From Margaritifera margaritifera (taxonomy: Eukaryota; Mollusca; Bivalvia; Unionida; Margaritiferidae), in NCBI GenBank assembly GCA_029931535.1, contig JAQPZY010000673.1, forward strand, positions 1 through 64,000: a stretch of DNA of 64,000 nt. The letters are read 5' to 3'. Below, piece after piece: positions 45,370-56,526 of the stretch (position 1 is its first letter; each line of letters opens with the position of its first letter). The notes beneath the pieces were generated by a model that was not told where the DNA came from, made no database searches, and was given only the letters and a program-made list of their open reading frames with translations. The position numbers and the translations under genes are program-made.

Positions 45370-45920
45370 TTTTTGTTTGTGAAAGATGATTTTGGAAAAG
45401 TTAGAATTGATGATTTAGAAGGAAAATGTTGCAAAAAACCTTATACACGATTATTTGAGCGTAGTTAAGCATGCATAAAGTGTGCATGCCATCATGGTTA
45501 TAATCATGCTAAAGAATTTATCAATTATTATGACAATTAAATCATATGTTTAAAAAGTGTTTATCATAGCAAATTACTAAATTATTATTTAATTATAAAA
45601 CAAATAATAAATATTACATTGATTATACAACTAGAAAAAAATTATTAGATATGTATTGTAAAGTTATTGAGCTTATCCAAAACGAATTTCCAAGAAAGAG
45701 AAATCTTAAGTCTGCTTACATATTCCAAAAATTATGCGATATCTTTAAATTTCATATTCGAACAAAAGTTATTAACACAAAAAGAGTGATACAACAATAT
45801 GATTTAATAAAGAGTAAAATACAACGTAAACTTCATAACTCAAATATTGCTTCTCTTCGTATACAACATGCACCTTGTTTGTGCAATTTATCATTATTAT
45901 ATTATATATAAAAAAATGAA
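45370..45920 (+). pseudogene. Decayed gene with Cys/His cluster, unknown
   Basis: The first part (about 45388-45535) contains DDLEGKCCKKPYTRLFERS, a TAA, then ACIKCACHHGYNH, a plausible zinc-binding cluster. After broken frames an ATG at 45651 opens 86 codons with basic helical sequence (PRKRNLKSAYIFQKLCDIF). The segments look like one old gene with a zinc site and helical C-terminus. I do not recognise it safely. Confidence 0.3.
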
Positions 45921-46079
45921 CAAAATCTAAAAATCTGGCTCATCCAACAAACGCCCAACACTGTGCTATTACACATTTTGTTGATATTATTACTGCCACT
46001 TATCGCGAGTATAATGATATATTTTCTTAAATAACTGGTGATACAGTGGAGTCGAATTTGATCTGGCTGTAAATAAGAT

Positions 46080-46340
46080 AAACCCAACCATATAGCTACT
46101 GTTGATTTGACAAATATAAAATATGTTGGTGATAAAACTACTGATAATACAATTATGTTTAGCATAAATCGTCATTCTTTAATACCCACAAATGTTCTGG
46201 AGGGAAAACCCACTTAATATCAAGATTAGAATGTACAAAAGACAGATATTGAAATGCAGATGGCAACGCTACCTATAGTACGAGGACATGTAGAAGTATA
46301 TTCTAGAATACATTATTACATCGTACATACACAATAGAAT
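46080..46340 (+). pseudogene. Decayed coding-like patch, unknown
   Basis: One frame from about 46095 reads protein-like sequence (VGDKTTDNTIMFSINRHSLI, later MATLPIVRGHVEVYSRIHYY) with two stops. It is adjacent to the previous patch and in the same orientation, so probably the same old element. Confidence 0.22.
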
Positions 46341-47088
46341 ATTTTATTTTGAAAATTAAGCAAAAACTATACACTGATATTAAACAAAAATGATGGTTGA
46401 TATATTGTGATTATATTGGGCGTGATGTTAGTGTTTGGTAATTATATGAAACTAAAGTGTAGATAGTGTTGTCTGAATCATCATTAATAAATAATAGATG
46501 AACTGGTTCTTTTGACAATTACAGTTGTGTATAATGGTGAAAGTGAGATTTGTGCCTCATTATCTGTATTTGCCTTTACAAACTAATGTAACATAATATT
46601 ATACATGTTATATAAAACAACAAGTAACATTACAGAATAACGTGATCATTTAATTTGTCAAAAACATTGAGTGTTATTCCTGTAATAGTAACAGGTTTCA
46701 CGGATAACACTGATCTACAACTTTTAAGAAGTCGTCTGCTTCAGAGGTAAAAAATGTGCTATTTATTAGGGATTTTCATGTGCTGAATTAAAATATGACA
46801 CTTAAAACAAAACAACTGATTGGATACTGTTTCCAAGATATTTAAGTTTTTACATTTTACGTCTATGTACAGTGTGTACATAGTACAGTTTTAATCTTAA
46901 ATTGCAAACCTAGGTCTTTTCATATGTTTATGGTTGCTTTACATGATAATATTTCACCTATCCTGTTTATGTAACACTTTAAAAAACAGCAACATGGTTA
47001 TATAGATAAAAATATATTTAAATAAAAGTAAAAAAAAAAACTATTATGTATATTTAAGTACATAGTTTAGTCCTTGTTCAGTGTCAAC
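46341..47088. other. Intron sequence, nothing recognised
   Basis: AT-rich, with a poly-A run near 47030. No gene. Confidence 0.4.
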
Positions 47089-48110
47089 TCAGCGCTTCTT
47101 GGCTTACCTCTTGTATTCATTAAATGGAGCATCTCTTGTCACTGTCCAGCAATAGTCTGCAAGCATTGATGGGCGTTTCTCCATTGTTGCAATGTCCTGG
47201 TGAAATGGCTTGCCGTGCTCGTCGCTCACTGCTCCGCAGTTCGGTGGAAAAAATCTAGATGAGAATGCAAAAATGTATCTTTAGTGACATGTTGCAACCA
47301 AGGCTTTTGTATGCCTTGACTAGGTTTTCCACCAACTCTCTGTTGCTGTCTGCCTTGTTGTTTCCGAGAAAATTTGTTGCCACTATCTGGAATTCTTTCC
47401 ATGCCGTCTTTTTCTTGCCACACAGTGCACGGTGAAATGCATCATCTCGAAGAAGTTCACGAATCTGAGGACAAACAAAGACACCTACCTTTATCTTAGC
47501 TTCACTTAACCTTGGAAATTTTCCACAGAGGTACTGGAAAGCTGCTTGTGTTTTGTCCATGGCCTTGACAAAGTTCTTCATCAGACCCAGCTTTATGTGC
47601 AAAGGTGGTAACAAAATCTTCCTTGATTCAACAAGTGGTGGATACTGAACACTTTTCATCCCAGGCTCCAATGACTGTCGGAGTGGCCAATCTCTCTTGA
47701 TGTAGTGGGAATCTCTCGCACGACTATCCCATTCGCAGAGAAAACAGCAGTACTTTGTTTATCCATTCTGCAGACCAAGCAAGAGAGCAAGAACCTTGAA
47801 ATCGCCACAAAGCTGCCACTAATGTTGGTCATAGTTTATGCACCTCAAAAGTTGTTTCATGTTTTCATAGGTTTCCTTCATATGGGCTACATGACCAACT
47901 GGAATTGATGTCAAAACACTGCCATTATGTAGCAAAACAGCTTTAAGACTCGTCTTCGATGAATCAATGAACAGTCTCCACTCATCTGGATCATGAACGC
48001 TGTTGAGGGCTGCCATCACACCATCGATATTGTTGCAGGCTACAAGATCACCTTCCATGAAGAAGAATGGGACAAGATCCTTTTGACGGTCACATAACAT
48101 GGAAACCCTA
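47089..48110 (-). pseudogene. Decayed member of a dispersed invertebrate protein family
   Basis: The minus strand from 48100 carries EEW/DEWRLFIDSSKTSLKAV, SIPVGHVAHMKETYENMKQL, CCFLCEWDSRARD, LPPLHIKLGLMKNFVKAMD, FPRLSEAKIK, HSHLDFF and a C-terminal SDEHG..FHQDIATMEKR, ending at TGA 47089-47091. I know this block order from many-copy uncharacterised proteins of invertebrate genomes, probably tied to a mobile element; their biochemical role is unknown to me. Stops interrupt it near 47815 and 47755, and two one-base losses sit at T-runs near 47271 and 47246-47251. It starts only about 35 bp from metalloprotease exon d on the other strand. Confidence 0.75.
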
Positions 48111-48144
48111 CATCACCTTTTACGTCATTTATTTTGCTTTTAAG

Positions 48145-48255
48145 ACTGTGACTGCAGATGTTTGTCTCTTCATGAAATGTACGGATCCCAAAACGGGGGA
48201 ATGCCTGCCAAAATATTTTAGTGCAGCTAGAGGAACCCTTTGTGAAATAAATATG
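48145..48255 (+). pseudogene. Metalloprotease exon d: Cys-rich region
   Basis: Acceptor TTTTGCTTTTAAG (48144), donor GTAATC (48256). It has 37 codons in phase 0 at both ends, matching exon c. It encodes TADVCLFMKCTDPKTGECL and AARGTLCEINM, the C-x3-L-x-C ... GTxC pattern of ADAMTS Cys-rich domains. A (CT)n tract follows the donor by five bases and is the start of the next intron. Confidence 0.85.
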
Positions 48256-48256
48256 G

Positions 48257-48260
<4 letters not shown>

Positions 48261-48295
<35 letters not shown>
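48261..48295 (+). repeat. (CT)n microsatellite next to splice donor
   Basis: CT repeats beginning five bases after the GT of exon d's donor. Confidence 0.95.
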
Positions 48296-48297
<2 letters not shown>

Positions 48298-48630
48298 CAA
48301 ATATGGTTGACTTTCAAGATTTAACAAACTCTTTATACAGATCGTACCTTCTACTTTCCAACAATAGGATATGACAGAAGCCATATTATTTCTTACTTTT
48401 AAAAATGAATTATGATTAAGTGTGATAGGAAAACCATTCAGTGTGTTTTACAATAAGTCACACTTAAATGTAGTCAGTTAGGCAAATACATGTACTTGGA
48501 TGCAAATCAATCTAATTGAGAACCAGTTGGGAACTATGGGTGCAAAATCTGCATTTTGTATTTCTTTTACAAATATTGATAAAAGCATTGTTTTTAATTT
48601 TATTTATTTATTTATTTATTTATTTTGCAG

Positions 48631-48699
48631 TGGTGTATAGAAGGAAGGTGTGTTCTAAAACCTTTAGAAGAAAGTTGTGTTGTAAAACCTATGAAATAG
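48631..48699 (+). pseudogene. Metalloprotease exon e: WCIEGRCV segment
   Basis: Acceptor TTTATTTTGCAG (48630), donor GTGAGT (48700). It reads WCIEGRCVLKPLEESCVVKP in the frame of exon d, the KWCxxGxCV segment that ends ADAMTS Cys-rich domains. The last codon as written is TAG (48697-48699), directly at the donor. If one A is missing from the run 48694-48696, the exon instead ends one base into a codon and joins exon f in frame. Otherwise the protein stops here. Confidence 0.82.
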
Positions 48700-48714
48700 G
48701 TGAGTATATCCCTT

Positions 48715-48872
48715 AGATTTGGAACCCCGTTGGCACAGTGTTTAACCTGCCAGATCGCGATACAGGTTTGAATCCTGCTGAGGCTGGGTCTTCCGACACC
48801 GTGTCTCAAATGGCAAACTTTTATGTGTTGATGTTCCGTTAAACACCGAAACAAATACCAACAAATTCCTTA
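48715..48872 (+). mobile_element. Probable tRNA-derived SINE
   Basis: Contains an A-box-like TGGCACAGTGTT (about 48730-48741) and a B-box GGTTTGAATCC (48765-48775), spaced as in tRNA genes. An unrelated body and an A-rich tail ('ccgttaaacaccgaaacaaa') follow. It starts about 15 bp after the donor of metalloprotease exon e. The cloverleaf is not complete, so it is not a tRNA gene. Confidence 0.6.
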
Positions 48873-49114
48873 TGAATTATTTGATAATAAAGCTTTTATT
48901 ATTAATTCAGTTATTAATTAGTAAAACTTTAAAATTGAAGTCTATTTGAATCTAATTATGATTATAACTGTGATGACGATGATGATGACAACGATGATGG
49001 TAACTCTCTTACGCGCTTGGGTATTATTTAATACTTATGACACTAACATTTGCACAATTCATTCAAGAAAATCAAGGTGACAGTAAATTAAAAAATAGTC
49101 CTTGTATTTTGCAG

Positions 49115-49176
49115 ATTTAAACTGCAGTGAGCGATGTGTGAAATTGGAAAAGTTACGGGACTTCGGATTTGGATAG
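49115..49176 (+). pseudogene. Metalloprotease exon f: probable last coding exon
   Basis: Follows CCTTGTATTTTGCAG (49114). Only one frame is open (LNCSERCVKLEKLRDFGFG, then TAG at 49174-49176) and it needs one base from the previous exon. This is what exon e would supply if its A-run lacks one base. Two further Cys fit the Cys-rich region. No thrombospondin repeat follows, so the product would be a short, MIG-17-like protease rather than a full ADAMTS. Confidence 0.55.
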
Positions 49177-52100
49177 GATATGCAAACTTTCTTTATATGT
49201 TCCTCACTGATAACTCATATCAAAACACATCTATGAACTGAATATATATATCTATGTATACTGATTTACAATATTCACTCACCTTTACATGTGATGTATT
49301 GCAATCAACAATATATTCTTACTGAAATACTCGGAAAATTTTATATATTGTTAGTTTCTATATTTGTGCACAGTTTACACCTTAGTGACCTAATATATTA
49401 TGTAATCCTGAGAGTATAGTTGTTTCATAACATGTATGGAAGGGGCATATAGCATTACCCTCGTTTGTCCGTCTGTTTGTCTACCCATTCTTTATCTGTT
49501 AATCTCATCTTTGTTACATTTTGCATTACTTTAGGTCACCTTCTCAGGCACTCTTACTGATAAACTGGAGTCATCTAGTTTGATGGACCCAACTTGGTGA
49601 TTCATTTACCATCTCGCCAAACGTATGTAGCTTAACTAAGCTCTTGAAGGATAATATCGAACTTAATAGGCATTTGTTCCAAAGAGGCCATGTTTATGCC
49701 AGACTATTTTATACCATAAATTTTATTTCCAAAGACCAAATTGTTTAGGATGTTTTGCATCAATTGTTTCAGAATGGTAGAAAGATATCAAACAGAGAGA
49801 AGGCAGCTTTGATTTGAACTCACGAAAAGGCATCCAATAAGTTATTTGCTACATGTTGGTTTTGTAGGGGATTTCTCGACCTTATATACATATTTGCCAT
49901 AAAGCACAAGTGAATATTTCCACGATTATTACTCCGAAAACTCAAATAAGAAAACAGTCTTATTTTAAAGATTAATTATGGATGTACTTGGCTGCGCTCT
50001 ACGCGGAAACATACCTTTTCAGATAAAAAACAAAATCCCATTTCAAACGTACAATGCTTTATGATCATTTATTAAATTTTTCCACGCTGTGCAGTACATT
50101 CAGATTGGATCAGGGTATATAGTGAATGAAAAATCAGAGGTAACAAGTTCGAATTAAGACAGTTATTTTTTATTTATATATATTTCACCTATCAAACTAA
50201 GCCTTTAGTTCAAAACTTAGTCATCACTTGATTTTGGTGTCTTGCTTTTGTTATCTGAACAATATCATACACATACATTGGTAATGAGTACAGCGGCCAT
50301 TTTTGCTGAAAATGAAACATATGTGCAACCCTTTGAGACACTTGCAGGTGATACTGAACTGGTGTAAACAGAGCTATGAATATAAGATACATGATTGTTC
50401 TGTTAGCTGTTAGTAAAATAAGTCTATTAGAGTTAGCCTTATTCAAAATGCTATTCGCGATAACTGCACATGATGCATGATATTTGGTCATTGTAGTGAT
50501 CGACCATAACAATTGGCAATCACCTGAGGTGTTTGAATAGCCATCCAGATATGTTGGGTCCATGAAAGAGATTGCGAAATGGAACATAATATAAGCATCA
50601 TAAGAATTATACTTTTTTATTTAAGAAATTTGAAAGTGGAAATTTTATATTAAAATCAGATGCATATTATCATACAAGATTAATGATCAAATATAGTTTT
50701 CTGCGGTTTGAAAGCGTTAGAGTTTTTGCATCCCTTAATTTCTATAATACTTCTAATACTGTACATATAAATATTATAAACTAATTATTTATTTAAAATA
50801 TACCCCTAGTGGAATTTAATAGTTTACATCGATCCTTGAATAACCCTATAAGCCTGAGAGAGGAAGTTTAGGGTTCATCAATTTCAATTGTTTATGTTAT
50901 TGCTCAGTTTGTTTCAAGGTATAAAGCCTGCACCAGTTCATTTTTGTGCATATTACTATCAGTGAAGAAGCCAGTGTTCGTGTCCTTTAAGAAATTAATT
51001 TTCTTGTAACAACTAAGGTGGCGCTATCGAACACCAAGATCAAACTTAATGATAAAAATGTTGAGACTTATTAATTTTGCTGAACACGGCTAGAAGTCGT
51101 GTCCATAAATGGATATTTCCTTATATTAGATACTGATTATCTAATATTAGAAAAGTATCCCCATCTTCCAAAAGTTCAGCTTCTATTATAGTTCCATTTT
51201 TTAATAATAAACGTGCATAATGTTAGAAATTGATATGACTTTTGCTACATCAGAAGGTGTTTTTCTTTTGATATAAAATTATTTTATAATATTAGGAAAT
51301 CAGTTTATAATTTAATAATTGGCTTATTTTTGTCCACAACGGCCTTTCAATAATTCATTCGGGACAAGAAAAGCATAATAGAATATGATACAAATTACCG
51401 TTTTTTTTCTTCTTGGTGTTGTTGTTTTTTTTTATATTTATATTATTATTAGAAAATGGACTGATTTTGTTGAAGTTTTTATTTAGAAAATCAATTTCTA
51501 ATATTATAAAATAATTATCTGGCGTTATAAAATCAGTTCATATTTTTTTTCATAACAAGTATTTATAACATTTGAAAATGGTTGTCTATTAGAAAATGAT
51601 TTTTGCATTTTTAAAAGTCCTTATTTTATTCCAGAATCGTGACAAGCGCAAGAGTAACGAAATCAAGAGGTTGTTTTATTCTTTTCGATTTCTCGAATAT
51701 TTTTCTAACAAAAAAAAAAAACTTTGAGCGAATGCGCAATATTGTTTCAATGAAGAATTTATTAGTTTCAAAATAAAATAAATGAACGAAAAAGAGAAAA
51801 CTAAATAAGAAAATACGTAGATGATGCGAATACTAACATTTTTATAGAACAAAGAAAACAAAATTTAAAATGGACATTTCCAGAATGAAGTCCTTTTCTA
51901 GTACCTTCATGAAAACAAACGTGCATGGTAATATTTGTCAAGGTCAAAACTGGTACCTTTTAAAAAGATATTATCGCTAAATTATCGATAGGTAGATATA
52001 TGGAAAGATGTACGTATTTTAAGTATATTGTTGTATATAACTTGCATCTTGTATATGTTTTTCAAATAAACCATGTATTAAACATTGTCAAGTCAATAGT

Positions 52101-54481
52101 GTTTCCTAGTATTTCTTTTAAAAACTCTGGAATTACTTCAGATGAAATTAGATACTTCGCTGGATCTTTGTAATTTAAACTAGATTGGACTCTATCTGCA
52201 TTGAATGATGGTTTCAAAACATTCAGACATACTAATTTAAAAAAAACCCCACAAGACAAGGAAGAAAACACAGAACAAAGTGAATATCAAATAGTGTTTA
52301 TTGGTTGGTTTGTTGTTGATGCATCGAAGTGTCGCTTCACTGGGTCAGGCCATATCCCTACCAGCATAGTTTGGAAGCGTGGGGATATGCAATCGAGTGA
52401 TATTGACCTATTTCCAGCTTTATTTAGATGCGATTTGTAATGATCGATTTAAAATTTGAACATGTACTAGATGTTTGCTGGTGTGAAATGCTGAATAATA
52501 GTTTCTATGTTCCTGACAATAGTTATCGACATTGGTTTCCTATTGATATAATGCTGATTAAAGTTTATATTTATTTTATAATGTATTCTTGAAAGACCGT
52601 TTGGACTTCAGGACATATATGCAGGTGAGACCATTGGTTAGCTGGAATACGTGTTTATGAATATGTACATTGATTAATAAATTTAGGTTTCTGAATCTGT
52701 AGGCTTCATTTAATTCATTTAACGTTTTATGGAGACTCTAGGTTAATACTGCAACCTTTTGCCAGATAAAAGCTCAATGTACAGTTGCCCATCAAGCTTC
52801 AGTGAATTAGGTTGAGTTTTGTGTATATGTTACTTGCATGTGCGCTTTTGTCGGCAGGTTTATGCTACGTTTATTGAGGGTGTTTCTTGTTTAATATAAC
52901 TCTCTTATCAGTGCGAAATATTTTAGTGTTCACTTACTTAAATCTTGCGTGCTTGGGCAAGTTTGGATGAAAATTCACATATTTTAAAATATTAGTTGGC
53001 AGGGCATTGGTGTCCTAGGAGCAAATTTCTTGTCCGTTTGGTTGTTTATTCTTTGCAATGTCCACCCAATCCCAAAAGATAAGTATGGTAATAAGGCCTT
53101 GTCCTATCATTTTCAAATTTTACTATATATATCTTAAAATACTAGGAAAGATGATCACAAATTATGTTTTGCCTGACTATTCCTTTTTTAGTCACATCGA
53201 CCTTTAAAATTTTGGTGTTTACATTCCAAATAACCAATCCAGATTTCATATGCAGCCATTTCTTACCAGATTTGAGATATATACTTAATATTTTTATATT
53301 AATAAATTGTAAAAGTTACTTTTCAATTGAAACAGTTCAGATGAAGTTTCTGGTTGATTCTAAATCCTCCTAAATGATATTCCATTACTAATTACAAGTC
53401 TTGTCAAGCTGTAGCTTTTTCTTCTGGAAAATTACCTTCTGGTCTTTAATGTGTGACACCTTTGAATATATAGTTTTATAGCATCAAAATTATAATGGAT
53501 TAAATAGAGGCCATATGAAGTCTAGTATGAATTAGATTGATCCGAATTATTTAATGCTCATGGCTGATGTAAATTGTAAGGAAACAAGCAGTCAGAAAGC
53601 TTTTTAGTATATTGAATCTCATTAAAACACAATGCTTTTCTGTATACTTGTGTCAATAGATAGTGAGACACATTAATTCTGCCATGCGCAACAATCTAAA
53701 ATCTAGTTTTCTCAAACTCATTGTAGCGGAAAAGGAAGCCATTTTTATGACTGGCAATAAGTCATCATCATTAACAGTTGTGTGAAGTCCGCTGAAATAT
53801 TTTCTTGAGCATGGGTTTCACATGCAAACTAGACTTTTTGGGTTTTAAGCTGAAACAGAATATATTCAAGTGCTGTGAGCAAATGAGATATCGTGTTCTA
53901 CTGAGCTCTAAAGTCCAGATAATGTTATTTATTACACGATCCTGCCAGACTGCCAGTTACTTATACTGATTTTACATGTGGCATACACAGCTGCGGCTCA
54001 GTGAAACCTTACACCCATGTACACTAGTGTATTGTATCCACAAGTTAGTGCACAATTATGAGCACGGTACTGCAATGTAGCAAATAAAGCAGCGCCCGGT
54101 AGTGAACCAGGTAGTGCACTATAGTGAACAAGATAATGCAGTTTTAATTCAATGAACAAGGTAATGCACTATTATTTGTAATGCGTGACCTCGTTGCATT
54201 TTAATCGCACGAGTTATATGTATTTATGGTTAATATAGTGAACCAGTATTGAGGAAAGAAATACTCCATTTACATGTGGCACCTCGTTGTATATTAGATA
54301 AATTATGATGGTGAGTATGCGGTTGATTAGTATACAGGGTCACTTTTACTTCGCTGCCTTTTTATCTCTCATTATTGGATCAATGTTCAACGGGAGGGAA
54401 GTCAAAGTTCTTCCATGTAGTAGTTTATGGTGTTGTTTTGTTGGCAATTGTTGTTGTTATTAATGTTGTTGTTGGATGTTT

Positions 54482-54484
<3 letters not shown>
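49177..54484. other. No recognised gene
   Basis: Long AT-rich stretch. The largest open frames are 50210-50587 on the minus strand (125 codons) and 52062-52271 on the minus strand (69 codons, ending with protein-like PEFLKEILGNTIDLTMF). Neither shows a known motif, a start context or splice sites. Degenerate AT-rich repeats with 'attagaaaatg' occur at about 51120-51600. Confidence 0.35.
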
Positions 54485-54545
<61 letters not shown>

Positions 54546-54550
54546 GTAAA

Positions 54551-54582
<32 letters not shown>

Positions 54583-54604
54583 GCAGCAGCAGCAGCAGCA
54601 GCAG
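54485..54604. repeat. Compound (AAT)n-(ATT)n-(AGC)n microsatellite
   Basis: About 20 AAT units, a short break, about 10 ATT units, then about seven AGC units. The first two parts are complementary and can fold back. Confidence 0.96.
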
Positions 54605-54680
54605 CCTATTGCAACTTTTATGTCTTTCTGTCGCATATAGCTGTTATATCGGCCAATAAATACTAGAATCATTATAGAAA

Positions 54681-54709
54681 GGATGAATGGATGGATGGAT
54701 GGATGGATG
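54681..54709 (+). repeat. (GGAT)n microsatellite
   Basis: About seven GGAT units. Confidence 0.9.
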
Positions 54710-56461
54710 CATTTATAAATGGATGTTATATGTCAGCATAACTATGGATATCCAGGACATGTCTGAAAAAAAAACTTGTACACACAGAGAGTTTCACATG
54801 TTAACATTCCATGTGAATTACAATAAGGCCCCATTTTACTTACCCAGACATTCACTCAGGCGGATATATTCTCTTTTCGATCCCCATGTAATTTATTTAC
54901 CTATAAATGATGATATACATTTACTTATTTGAACTCCTCTGATAGTCCTAATGGGTCGTGAATAAATGCAATTGTTTTTCTGTCATTGTGTATGTACGTA
55001 CATTTTTTTTTTCTTCAGATTTTATGTAGACTATAAGTCTCTATAACATACTAATTCCAAATTGAAAAAAAAATCACAAAATCACAAAACTTAAAAACAA
55101 TCATAAAATACTATATGATTTGTGGCGAAATGAGGGAAACATAACGTGCTATGTGTCCTATGTGTATCTCAATTGGTCAAACGTGATTGCCGGCTACGAA
55201 AGACGGCAAAACACTTTCTTTTAAAAACTACTTTTCGGAGGATGCATAAAAAGGGGAAAAATACGATGTTCGCTCAACTATGTCGCCTTGTTTTTTCAGT
55301 TGAAGATTTTTGAGATTTTTCATTAGTGTAAAAACTTATATCTGTTCGTGATACAGCTTTCAAGCATACTGAGCTTGGCGTGTTAAAATTGCTAAATTCA
55401 GTAAAATCAATAGATATGCAATAATTTTGTTTCCTATGCTATAACTTGTCAAATCATACTTTATATTTCCTATTTCTATGCAATAATTGCATTTTATAAG
55501 CGATATTATGCTTTCATATATGATGTTTCTGATTCATATTCAATAATTATCTTTTGTCTGGTATACATTTAGTTCATATTTAATATCATTCATGTATATC
55601 CAATAGCATTATTTGATAGGTGAATTCAGATTATCCATTATGCAAATTATAGCCTATGTATATAATGTACTACATTGCACACGAATGGTACACATCGGAT
55701 ATGAATGTAAAATATCGAATACCAGTAGAAATTATTGGGCATGAACGAGAAACATTGTATCTGAATTAGATGGTTACACTTCTTGTTGCTTGGAGTTTGT
55801 TCTTAGGGATTTTTCTATGAGGCTTCCTCTTTGCTTATATCACTGTTGGCATATTTTAAGATCTGTTTATTATGAGGGAGACAGAAGAAGAATTAGAAGT
55901 TGATGCATACGAAAATGGATTTGGCCTAAATATGGAAATATGACACACAGAAAGTATATATCAAATGGGAAAATAAAGTAGTTTCAGAGGAGATATCACC
56001 ACAGTGGTGACACCAGAAATTGGCGATTTCAATTATTCTCACACTAATAAATTTTAATATCTCACTATTAGATATGATGAGATGGAGAACAGATGCGTAG
56101 AGCTTATGATGTTGAGAGCAAATTGGTAGGAACAGAATAGCAACTCCAACCAATCTTTGGATTTGCTAACAATTTCCATACCCCTCCCCCCATTTAAATT
56201 CAAGTCCAATAAATCAGATACGTATTGTACAATGTAAAGATAGAAACTGACTTGCGTTGCAAATCGACAGACTCCCATACATTTATATTATGTATAAGAT
56301 GTTATCCGAAACATGTAATCCAAACCCTTTCCTGCTTTGATATGTAGGAAATGTTATTTTGGATTGACTATATTGCACAATCGCCTCTGCAATCATACTT
56401 TACAAATATTGTTTAAAAAATTCATTCTTAGACAATTCTTAAAGAAATTCCGATAAATCCA

Positions 56462-56462
<1 letters not shown>
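54710..56462. other. No recognised gene
   Basis: Short, overlapping open frames without motifs. Loose roughly 60-bp repetition with 'atgcaataat' and 'catatt' occurs at about 55410-55640. Confidence 0.35.

Positions 56463-56526
<64 letters not shown>
56463..56526. repeat. (TA)n-(TG)n microsatellite
   Basis: About 43 bp TA followed by about 22 bp TG. Confidence 0.96.

Noticed and set aside
45651..45911. Resemblance of the helical C-terminus to late transcription factor proteins of large DNA viruses
   Set aside because: Only a loose spacing of N, S, K-L-C and aspartate residues; far too weak without a profile search, so not used as a call.
48715..48790. Functional tRNA gene
   Set aside because: A- and B-boxes are present, but a complete cloverleaf with acceptor and anticodon stems does not form; better explained as a SINE head.
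50210..50587. 125-codon minus-strand frame as a gene
   Set aside because: No motif, no splice sites and no supporting context; left as an unassigned frame in an otherwise empty region.
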